DNA from: an uncultured Blautia sp.
Lineage (GTDB): Bacteria > Bacillota > Clostridia > Lachnospirales > Lachnospiraceae
DNA length: 5,403 nt
Direction: 5' to 3'
Assembly (NCBI GenBank): GCA_934437695.1
Contig: CAKSAW010000076.1
Span: 1-5,403 of the forward strand
Part shown: piece by piece, positions 1-5,402 of the stretch
How the letters are laid out: every line of letters begins with the position of its first letter
Numbering within the stretch: the first letter of the stretch is position 1
The notes under the pieces: model-generated
The model's database searches: none
What the model saw: only the letters and a program-made list of their open reading frames with translations
What the model was told of the DNA's origin: nothing
Made by a program: the position numbers and the translations under genes

Positions 1-17
1 GCATACTCACCGTAAAA

Positions 18-45
18 ATTATAATATCAGCAGTTCATAAAACAA
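18..45 (-). promoter_or_regulatory. Weak candidate promoter reading off the left edge
   Basis: On the minus strand there is a perfect TATAAT -10 box (plus-strand 18-23) with TTGTTT as a poor -35 (40-45) at 16-nt spacing. It would start transcription near position 11, going left, toward a gene outside the window. The surrounding DNA is very AT-rich, so a chance TATAAT is quite possible. Confidence 0.25.
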
Positions 46-97
46 AGTCAGGCGGATAAAACAATGTTAAAATAATAACAATGTACTGACAGTTCAC

Positions 98-126
98 ATT
101 ATAACCTATTCGAGATAAAATGAAAA
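98..126 (-). promoter_or_regulatory. Candidate leftward promoter in the 1-255 gene-free stretch
   Basis: The minus strand shows TTTTCA (plus 121-126, 4 of 6 matches to TTGACA), a 17-nt spacer, then a perfect TATAAT (98-103). It lies downstream of the aroA terminator, in the right place to start a separate leftward unit beyond the left edge. I see no convincing coding sequence in the rest of 1-255; the short reading frames there (for example 211-297 on the plus strand) lack good ribosome binding sites. Confidence 0.3.
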
Positions 127-255
127 GGGTTTTGTGGATAAAAATTATCAAGTATATATAAAAATACAATCTGACAGGCAGTACGGATATTGAATAAAAG
201 AAATGATATGATGGTTCATTGTAAGAAGTATGTACGAAAAGAAGGAAAGATATAC

Positions 256-295
256 AAAAAATATGTTACTGCCCGCATGATGCTGACAGTAACAT
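256..295 (-). terminator. Rho-independent terminator of the tyrA-aroA unit
   Basis: In the minus-strand transcript, 29 nt after the aroA stop codon, plus-strand 285-295 pairs with 263-273 to give an 11-bp stem (ATGTTACTGTC with GGCAGTAACAT, one G-U pair). An A-G mismatch and a further GCA/TGC 3-bp stem with a TCA loop cap it. After one A comes a run of six U (256-261). There is no T-run on the plus-strand side, so it works for the leftward unit only. The stem carries the GTTACTG/CAGTAAC word seen elsewhere in the window. Confidence 0.88.
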
Positions 296-323
296 AAAAT
301 AGCCCTCCGGGCAGGATCCTTTC

Positions 324-1598
324 TTATTTCCCAAGAGAATACAGATCCTCATAGAATTCCGGATAGGAGATCTTAACACAGTCTCCGTCTTTGATGGTAA
401 GAGTGCCATCGCAGATCGTACCTGCCACTGCAAAGGACATGGCAATGCGGTGATCCAGATAAGAATCAATCTCTGCGCCGTGCAAAGGTTTTCCTCCGTG
501 GATGATCATTCCGTCATCAGTCGGCTGGATATCAGCTCCCATGCGCTTCAGCCCTTCTGTTACAACTGCGATACGGTCAGATTCCTTTACTTTCAGCTCC
601 TGCGCATCCCTGATAACAGTAGTTCCCTCTGCAAAGGCAGCCATCACAGCAATCATGGGGATTTCATCGATCAGTGTGGGGATGATCTCGCCCTCAACAG
701 TCGTTCCGTGAAGATTGCTTGTGCGGATCAGCAGGTCAGCGGTAGGTTCGCCCTCTGTACTTGCATTCAGCAAAGTGATGTCAGCCCCCATAGCTTTACA
801 TACACGAAGCATTCCGTCTCTGGTTGGATTAATCCCTACATTCTTCAGAAGAATCTCGCTTCCCGGAGTGAGAAGTCCGGCTGCGATGAAGTAAGCGGCA
901 GAAGATATATCCCCGGGAACTTTGATCTCACGTCCGTTCAGAACAGGATTTGGTTCAATAGAAGCGGTTGTTCCCCGGGAAGTCACATTTGCGCCGAAAT
1001 AGTTCAGCATGATTTCAGTATGATTTCTGGAAAGTACAGGTTCCGTAACACTGGTGATGCCATCTGCATACATACCTGCCAGAAGTACACAGGATTTTAC
1101 CTGTGCAGAAGCAACCGGAGACTGATAATGAGTGGCGTGTAAAGGCTTTCCTGTAATACGTAAAGGTGCGCATCCATTCCCTTTCAGACTTACGATGTCA
1201 GCGCCCATAGACAGAAGAGGAGTCATGATGCGCTTCATTGGACGGGACTGGATAGAAGCATCTCCGTTTAATTCGCTGGTAAAAGACTGTCCTGCCAGAA
1301 TTCCGGAGATTAGCCTTGTGGTAGTTCCGCTGTTTCCTACATCCAGAACTCCGGATGGTGTACTCAGTCCATGAAGCCCTTTTCCGTGTACCAGGATCTC
1401 AGAAGCATTTCTTTCAATATCAATTCCCATTTTACGGAAACAGGAGATGGTAGAGAGGCAGTCAGCTCCCTCCAGAAAATGTGTGATTTTTGTAGTGCCC
1501 TGAGCAAGAGAGCCGAACATAACTGCACGGTGGGAGATGGATTTATCTCCCGGTACAGCAAGTTCGCCTCGGAGGTTTGTCTGTTTTTTTATTTCCAT
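324..1598 (-). CDS. aroA: 3-phosphoshikimate 1-carboxyvinyltransferase (EPSP synthase)
   Basis: This cytoplasmic shikimate-pathway enzyme transfers enolpyruvyl from PEP to shikimate-3-phosphate, giving EPSP, the precursor of chorismate. The 424-residue product has normal family length. Visible motifs in order: PGDKSISHR (16-24, substrate lysine K19), DVGNSGTTTR (86-95, PEP site), SRP (118-120), SAQVK (164-168), RNHTE (191-195), NPTR (257-260), IDEIP (310-314, probable catalytic D311), LKVKESDR (335-342), DHRIAM (382-387) and a C-terminal SYPEF (411-415). GDKS, SAQVK, RNHTE and NPTR together point to class II EPSP synthases. The ATG is preceded by an AGG-containing site about 8 nt away (CAGGAATC, plus 1603-1610). 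It is the last gene of a unit with tyrA 106 nt upstream, and a terminator follows the TAA stop. Intact; identification is secure. Confidence 0.98.
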   Translation of the reverse strand: MEIKKQTNLRGELAVPGDKSISHRAVMFGSLAQGTTKITHFLEGADCLSTISCFRKMGIDIERNASEILVHGKGLHGLSTPSGVLDVGNSGTTTRLISGILAGQSFTSELNGDASIQSRPMKRIMTPLLSMGADIVSLKGNGCAPLRITGKPLHATHYQSPVASAQVKSCVLLAGMYADGITSVTEPVLSRNHTEIMLNYFGANVTSRGTTASIEPNPVLNGREIKVPGDISSAAYFIAAGLLTPGSEILLKNVGINPTRDGMLRVCKAMGADITLLNASTEGEPTADLLIRTSNLHGTTVEGEIIPTLIDEIPMIAVMAAFAEGTTVIRDAQELKVKESDRIAVVTEGLKRMGADIQPTDDGMIIHGGKPLHGAEIDSYLDHRIAMSFAVAGTICDGTLTIKDGDCVKISYPEFYEDLYSLGK

Positions 1599-1661
1599 GT
1601 TTGATTCCTGCCTGTTTTTATAATATTTCTGTATTTCGTTGCAGCTATCCAGTAATCTGTT

Positions 1662-1693
1662 TTTGACAAAATATTTTTAAAATGAATGTCAAA
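1662..1693. repeat. Short inverted repeat between tyrA and aroA
   Basis: TTTGACA (1662-1668) and TGTCAAA (1687-1693) are perfect 7-bp inverted arms around an 18-nt AT-rich spacer, 12 nt after the tyrA stop. No U-run follows on either strand, so it is not a standard terminator. Each arm contains TTGACA, but no -10 box sits at 16-18 nt on either strand. It could be an operator, an mRNA processing hairpin or chance; the gap otherwise shows only the aroA ribosome binding site. Confidence 0.35.
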
Positions 1694-1704
1694 GGAGAAT
1701 CTGT

Positions 1705-2796
1705 TTAGCGTTCATAGACAATATAGTTTCTTTTTCTAAGGAGAGCTGCTCCCTTTTCCATAGAGGTTCCGTCGTAGAACTCAATCTTTAGAACGCCCTC
1801 TTCGAATTCCCGGTTGTGGATAATGCCGATATTCTTGATACTGATCTTCTCCATTGCCAGGATCGTGGCGATAGTAGCGATTCCTCCGGCCTCATCAGCA
1901 ATATCCAGATACAGGACATATGCTTTCTTAAGAAGACCATTGTCCACAACATCAATGGAATCCCTGTAATCTCTGGAGTTAGCAAACATCTGATACAGAC
2001 TCTCAGCATCCTTGTTATCCACAAAACAGCGGATCTGTACCAGCAGACGGATATAGTCATCCAGAACATTGGAAATATTCTGGTTATTCTCTACGCAGAT
2101 CTGTTCCCACATGACCGGAGAGGAGGATGCGATACGGGTGATATCCCGGAAACCTCCTGCTGCGATGGTTTTCATATATTCCTGTTCATTGTCCAGCATA
2201 TTTACAAGATTAACAAGTGCGGAGGCGATGATATGAGGCAGATGGCTGACTCCAGCAGTGATAAAATCATGTTCCTCACTTGTAAGGACCATGGGGATGG
2301 CTCCGAGAGAGGAGATCATTTCAGTAAAGTCAGTCAGTCTCTCTAAGGGAACCTCTCCTCCGGGAGTGATAATATAGTATGCATTCTCGATCAGGCGGTC
2401 ACTGGAAGCTTCAAACCCTGTTTTTTCAGAACCGGCCATAGGATGACCGCCTATAAAACAGGATTCCATTCCCAGACGTTCTACTTCTTTATGGATGATG
2501 CCCTTTACACTGCCCACGTCTGTGATGATAGTGTCAGGACTGATATTTTCCTTAAAATATTCCAGGTATTTTACATTATATTCTACAGGAGCACACAGGA
2601 AAATATAATCACAGTTCCTGAATCTCTCGTCATGTTCTTCGCATACTGCATCGATCATATTGCTGCTCACTGCTGTGGCAAGTGTTTCACGATCCTGGTC
2701 ATAAGCCAGGATGCGGTAATCTTCATGGTATTTTCGGATGGCTTTGGCGATCGACCCGCCAATCAGTCCGAGACCGATAAAACCGATGGTTTTCAT
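1705..2796 (-). CDS. tyrA: Prephenate dehydrogenase with C-terminal ACT domain
   Basis: This cytoplasmic enzyme of tyrosine synthesis oxidatively decarboxylates prephenate to 4-hydroxyphenylpyruvate. The 363-residue protein starts with a Rossmann fold: GLGLIGGS (8-15), with D33 at the end of the second strand, which favours NAD over NADP. Further motifs are TDVGSVK (92-98), GGHPMAGSEKTGFEAS (116-131, with H118 the likely catalytic histidine), SHLPH (184-188) and GGFRDITRIA (214-223, with R221 a likely prephenate-binding arginine). Residues from about 291 to 361 read as an ACT domain, suggesting allosteric control, probably by tyrosine. No chorismate mutase domain is fused. The ATG is fixed because an in-frame TGA lies seven codons upstream with no other ATG, GTG or TTG between. 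It is the first gene of the unit with aroA and has its own promoter. Arogenate as substrate cannot be excluded. Confidence 0.96.
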   Translation of the reverse strand: MKTIGFIGLGLIGGSIAKAIRKYHEDYRILAYDQDRETLATAVSSNMIDAVCEEHDERFRNCDYIFLCAPVEYNVKYLEYFKENISPDTIITDVGSVKGIIHKEVERLGMESCFIGGHPMAGSEKTGFEASSDRLIENAYYIITPGGEVPLERLTDFTEMISSLGAIPMVLTSEEHDFITAGVSHLPHIIASALVNLVNMLDNEQEYMKTIAAGGFRDITRIASSSPVMWEQICVENNQNISNVLDDYIRLLVQIRCFVDNKDAESLYQMFANSRDYRDSIDVVDNGLLKKAYVLYLDIADEAGGIATIATILAMEKISIKNIGIIHNREFEEGVLKIEFYDGTSMEKGAALLRKRNYIVYER

Positions 2797-2809
2797 AATG
2801 GTTTCTGCA

Positions 2810-2816
2810 TCCTTTC
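2810..2816 (-). promoter_or_regulatory. Distant ribosome binding site of tyrA
   Basis: The only Shine-Dalgarno-like stretch before tyrA is GAAAGGA on the minus strand. Thirteen nt separate it from the ATG, longer than the usual 5-9. A five-codon frame (MQKPL, plus 2793-2810) begins inside it, and its TGA overlaps the tyrA start as ATGA. The spacing predicts modest initiation. Confidence 0.5.
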
Positions 2817-2839
2817 AGGTTTTGATTTCGTATCTTTTA

Positions 2840-2868
2840 ATTTTAAAGGATATGATCTGAAAAGTCAA
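2840..2868 (-). promoter_or_regulatory. SigA-type promoter of tyrA-aroA
   Basis: The minus strand carries TTGACT (plus 2863-2868, 5 of 6) and TAAAAT (2840-2845, 5 of 6) with an ideal 17-nt spacer. Transcription would start near 2833, giving a leader of roughly 37 nt. That is too short for a T-box or a classical leader-peptide attenuator, so control by amino acids, if present, would have to be by a repressor or through the TyrA ACT domain. Confidence 0.7.
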
Positions 2869-2881
2869 TTCATACGGACAC

Positions 2882-2959
2882 TTTCACACATAAATAATTT
2901 AACGCGGCATAGCAACAGCCTTCGGAATCATAAGGCATTCTGAAGGACTGAATGTGAAA
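2882..2959. repeat. Nested inverted repeat upstream of the tyrA promoter
   Basis: Outer arms TTTCACA (2882-2888) and TGTGAAA (2953-2959) enclose an inner hairpin. In the inner one, 2916-2928 pairs with 2937-2950: 13 bp with one bulged A (2947), one G-T pair (2924/2941) and an 8-nt loop. The wobble is G-U only if the plus strand is transcribed; on the minus strand it would be an A-C mismatch. No U-run follows on either strand. It lies just upstream of the tyrA -35 box and could be a regulator site or a remnant small repeat. Confidence 0.45.
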
Positions 2960-2980
2960 ACAGTAATAAATATACAGTCG

Positions 2981-3086
2981 AAAACAATAAAAAATGCTGA
3001 AAATATATAAAATGCTGACGAAAATACAAAAACTACATAAAAAAATATGTTAAAATTTCATAAAATACTTGAAAAATACAAAAAAA
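2981..3086. other. Phased A-tracts, predicted curved DNA upstream of the EF-G-like promoter
   Basis: Eleven runs of four to seven A lie on the plus strand: 2981-2984, 2989-2994, 3000-3003, 3009-3012, 3021-3024, 3028-3032, 3039-3045, 3052-3055, 3062-3065, 3072-3076 and 3080-3086. Their centres advance by about 10 bp on average over 100 bp, close to the helical repeat, which is the known arrangement for intrinsic bending. The array runs into the -35 box and spacer of the EF-G-like promoter, so it could also act as an UP-like element. Confidence 0.55.
2991..3018 (+). repeat. Pair of 10-bp direct repeats
   Basis: AAAATGCTGA occurs at 2991-3000 and again at 3009-3018, an 18-bp period inside the A-rich stretch. 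It may be a pair of protein binding sites or local slippage; nothing else supports a function. Confidence 0.35.
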
Positions 3087-3097
3087 TTTAGTAATAT
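3069..3097 (+). promoter_or_regulatory. Candidate promoter of the EF-G-like gene
   Basis: TTGAAA (3069-3074, 5 of 6 to consensus), a 17-nt spacer and TAATAT (3092-3097, 4 of 6) sit at the end of the A-tract array. Transcription would begin near 3104, leaving a 5' leader of about 95 nt. AT-richness makes other -10 choices possible, for example TATATA a few bases on. Confidence 0.55.
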
Positions 3098-3108
3098 ATA
3101 CCCATATC

Positions 3109-3168
3109 GTTGCTGCGGACGTCAAAAGTAAAATATAACAGGTTACTGAGAACATAGTGAACAGCAAC
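3109..3168 (+). repeat. Leader structure with competing GTTxCTG/CAGCAAC stems
   Basis: CAGCAAC (3162-3168) is perfectly complementary to GTTGCTG (3109-3115) and, with one A-C mismatch, to GTTACTG (3142-3148). The leader of the EF-G-like gene can therefore form a long-range 7-bp stem or a compact 27-nt hairpin, but not both. The compact form ends 17 nt before the ribosome binding site. The GGTTACTGAGA part (3141-3151) recurs after the gene at 5306-5316. It could be a copy of a small palindromic repeat or a regulatory leader; no known riboswitch was recognised. Confidence 0.4.
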
Positions 3169-3185
3169 AACATAACAGACAAACA

Positions 3186-3192
3186 GGGAGGT
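3186..3192 (+). promoter_or_regulatory. Strong ribosome binding site of the EF-G-like gene
   Basis: GGGAGGT is a near-perfect anti-16S match, with 8 nt between GGAGG and the ATG at 3200. It fixes the start and predicts efficient translation. Confidence 0.85.
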
Positions 3193-3199
3193 ACGCAAC

Positions 3200-5290
3200 A
3201 TGGATGTATTTAGAACTGACCGAATTAGAAATGTAGTCCTTTTAGGTCATGGGGGCGCTGGCAAAACAACACTGGCAGAAGCAATGGCTTACTTAGCAGG
3301 AATGACAAACCGTCTTGGAAGAGTAGAAGACGGAAATACAGTCAGTGACTATGACAAAGAAGAGATTAAGAGACATTTTTCCATTTCTACCACATTGATC
3401 CCGGTACCGTGGGATAAAGTAAAGATCAATGTGCTGGATACTCCCGGATATTTCGATTTCGTAGGTGAAGTAGAAGAAGCAGTAAGCGCAGCAGATGCAG
3501 CTATCATTGTTGTTTCCGGTAAAGCCGGTGTTCAGGTTGGAACACAGAAGGCATGGGATTTATGTGAGAAGTACAAACTTCCGAGAATGATCTTTGTCAC
3601 AGATATGGATGTGGATGATGTCAGCTATCGTAAGGTTGTAGAACAGCTCACAGAACTCTATGGCAAGAAGATCGCACCACTTCATTTCCCAATCCGTGAG
3701 GATGGTAAATTTGTAGGATACGTAAATGTTGTAAAACAGGCAGGACGTAAATACATAGATAAAGGTAAGAAAGAGGAATGTGCAATTCCTGAATATCTGG
3801 ATGAATATCTGGAGAAATATCATGATATCCTTATGGAATCTGTTGCAGAGACCAGTGAGGAATTTATGGATCGTTACTTTGAGGGAGATACTTTCTCAGT
3901 GACAGAGGTTTCCGCAGCACTTGCAATGAATGTACAGGAGGCAGCGATTGTACCTGTATGCATGGGTTCACCGATCAACCTTCGTGGTGTATCCAACCTT
4001 CTGGATGATATCTGCGGATATTTCCCAAGCCCGGACAAACGTTCCTGCAACGGAATCGCACAGAAGACAAATGAGATCTTTGAAGCAAACTATGACTTCA
4101 CAAAAGCGAAATCCGCATATGTATGGAAAACTATCGCAGATCCGTTCCTTGGCAAATACTCTCTTATCAAAGTATGCTCCGGTGTTATCAAATCCGATGA
4201 TACTCTGATCAATGTAGAGAAGGGCGAAGAAGAACGTCTGAACAAATTATATGTACTGGAAGGCTCCAAACCTATCGAAGTTCCTGAGCTTCATGCAGGT
4301 GATATCGGTGCCATTGCCAAATTAAACAGCGTACAGACAGGTGACAGCCTTGCAACAAAGGCAAATCCGATCTTCTATCCGAAGGCAGTTATCTCCACAC
4401 CTTATACCTGCAAGAGATTCAAAGCAGTGAAGAAAGGTGATGAGGACAAGATCTCTCAGGCACTTGCAAAGATGATGAGTGAAGACAAGACACTCCGTGT
4501 GGTAAATGACAGTGCAAACCGCCAGAGTCTGATCTACGGTATCGGTGACCAGCATCTTGATATCGTTGTCAACAGATTAAAAGAACGCTATAAAGTAGAC
4601 GTAGAACTGAGCAAACCGAAGGTTCCGTTCCGTGAAACTATCCGCAAGAACTCTGATGTGGAAGGTAAACATAAGAAACAGTCCGGCGGACATGGACAGT
4701 ATGGTCATGTTAAGATGCGCTTTGAGCCGTCCGGTGATCTGGAGACACCTTATGCATTTGAGCAGGTTGTAGTAGGCGGTGCAGTTCCGAAGAACTACTT
4801 CCCGGCAGTTGAGAAGGGTCTGCAGGAATGCGTATTAAAAGGACCTCTGGCTGCATATCCTGTAGTTGGTGTAAAGGCTACTCTGTATGATGGATCCTAT
4901 CATCCGGTAGACTCCTCAGAAATGGCATTCAAGATGGCGACTATCCTTGCATTCAAGAAAGGCTTTATGGATGCATCTCCTGTACTTTTAGAGCCGATCG
5001 TATCCATGAAAGTAACAGTTCCGGACAAATACACAGGTGATGTTATGGGTGACCTGAATAAACGTCGTGGCCGTGTTCTTGGAATGAATCCGGATCACGC
5101 AGGAAATACTGTTATTGAAGCAGATGTACCTCAGCTTGAGATCTACGGATATTCCACAGATTTACGTTCCATGACAGGCGGAAGCGGAGAGTTCTCCTAT
5201 GAATTCGCACGCTATGAGCAGGCTCCAAACGATATCCAGGCAAAAGAGATCGAAGCAAGAGCAAGCAAAGTGGATAAAGCTGAAGAATAA
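3200..5290 (+). CDS. fusA2: Elongation factor G-like translational GTPase (EF-G2/FusA2 type)
   Basis: This 696-residue protein has the full EF-G domain order: GTPase (1-280), beta-barrel domain II (about 303-385, YVWKTIADPF...SGVIKSDD), domain III (about 395-475), domain IV (SGGHGQYGHV, then YHPVDSSEMAF at the tip) and domain V (LLEPIVSMKV to about 680). The GTPase motifs are not canonical: P-loop GHGGAGKT (16-23) instead of GHIDAGKT, RHFSI (58-62) where EF-G has RGITI, DTPGY (80-84) with tyrosine replacing the catalytic histidine, TDMD (134-137) for NKMD, and GSPI (256-259). This fits the EF-G-like paralogue family, not the main FusA of the str operon; no rpsL, rpsG or tuf is nearby. It has its own promoter and terminator. 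Ribosome binding is likely. Whether it drives translocation, recycling or something else is unknown. The symbol is provisional. Confidence 0.9.
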   Translation: MDVFRTDRIRNVVLLGHGGAGKTTLAEAMAYLAGMTNRLGRVEDGNTVSDYDKEEIKRHFSISTTLIPVPWDKVKINVLDTPGYFDFVGEVEEAVSAADAAIIVVSGKAGVQVGTQKAWDLCEKYKLPRMIFVTDMDVDDVSYRKVVEQLTELYGKKIAPLHFPIREDGKFVGYVNVVKQAGRKYIDKGKKEECAIPEYLDEYLEKYHDILMESVAETSEEFMDRYFEGDTFSVTEVSAALAMNVQEAAIVPVCMGSPINLRGVSNLLDDICGYFPSPDKRSCNGIAQKTNEIFEANYDFTKAKSAYVWKTIADPFLGKYSLIKVCSGVIKSDDTLINVEKGEEERLNKLYVLEGSKPIEVPELHAGDIGAIAKLNSVQTGDSLATKANPIFYPKAVISTPYTCKRFKAVKKGDEDKISQALAKMMSEDKTLRVVNDSANRQSLIYGIGDQHLDIVVNRLKERYKVDVELSKPKVPFRETIRKNSDVEGKHKKQSGGHGQYGHVKMRFEPSGDLETPYAFEQVVVGGAVPKNYFPAVEKGLQECVLKGPLAAYPVVGVKATLYDGSYHPVDSSEMAFKMATILAFKKGFMDASPVLLEPIVSMKVTVPDKYTGDVMGDLNKRRGRVLGMNPDHAGNTVIEADVPQLEIYGYSTDLRSMTGGSGEFSYEFARYEQAPNDIQAKEIEARASKVDKAEE

Positions 5291-5304
5291 GAAATCAATA
5301 AATA

Positions 5305-5328
5305 CGGTTACTGAGAGAGCAGTAGTCG
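5305..5328 (+). repeat. 3' untranslated hairpin repeating the leader word
   Basis: Fourteen nt after the EF-G-like stop, 5305-5313 pairs with 5320-5328: 9 bp including two G-U pairs, with the loop AGAGAG. It begins with GGTTACTGAGA (5306-5316), the same 11 bases as at 3141-3151 in the 5' leader. No U-run follows, so it is not the terminator itself; it may be a small repeat copy or protect the mRNA 3' end. Confidence 0.45.
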
Positions 5329-5362
5329 GTCAATATGTAAGCGCTATGAATTAAGATAAAGG

Positions 5363-5402
5363 CAGGACATTCTGTAAAAAACACAGGATGTCCTGTTTTT
5401 TT
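5363..5402 (+). terminator. Rho-independent terminator of the EF-G-like gene
   Basis: CAGGACATTCTGT (5363-5375) pairs with ACAGGATGTCCTG (5383-5395) in a 13-bp stem with one U-G pair and a 7-nt A-rich loop, followed directly by seven T (5396-5402). This closes a single-gene unit 73 nt after the stop codon. Confidence 0.95.

Noticed and set aside
211..297. Possible 28-codon basic peptide on the plus strand (begins MVHCKKYVRKEGK)
   Set aside because: It has no clear Shine-Dalgarno site or promoter, and its end overlaps the aroA terminator hairpin. The length is easily reached by chance.
450..1142. A 230-codon plus-strand frame inside aroA, and shorter ones at 502-711, 1132-1374 and 1371-1604
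   Set aside because: They lie opposite the clearly conserved aroA frame, their peptides resemble no family I recognise, and they lack good ribosome binding sites. They are antisense shadows.
1662..1693. TTGACA boxes on both strands as promoter -35 elements for aroA
   Set aside because: At 16-18 nt downstream the sequences are TTGTCA-like on the minus strand and ATGTCA-like on the plus strand, not -10 boxes.
2443..2943. A 166-codon plus-strand frame starting within tyrA and running into the intergenic region (similarly 1816-2346)
   Set aside because: It is mostly antisense to conserved TyrA motifs such as GGHPMAGSE and the Rossmann glycines; its tail covers the tyrA promoter and the hairpin, and no ribosome site precedes it.
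2797..3199. T-box, tyrosine or other known riboswitch upstream of tyrA or the EF-G-like gene
   Set aside because: The predicted tyrA leader is only about 37 nt and no T-box core or riboswitch consensus is visible in either leader.
3560..3823. Minus-strand frames inside the EF-G-like gene (3560-3823, 4322-4555) and the plus-strand frame 3930-4208
   Set aside because: All overlap strongly conserved EF-G sequence in another frame and give cysteine- or hydrophobe-rich peptides typical of shadow frames.
3200..5290. Tet(M)-type ribosomal protection gene
   Set aside because: The P-loop and DTPG contexts can look similar, but domain IV and the DTPGYFDFVGEVEEAV region match the EF-G-like family, no leader peptide or conjugative element is nearby, and the length is above the roughly 640 residues of Tet(M).
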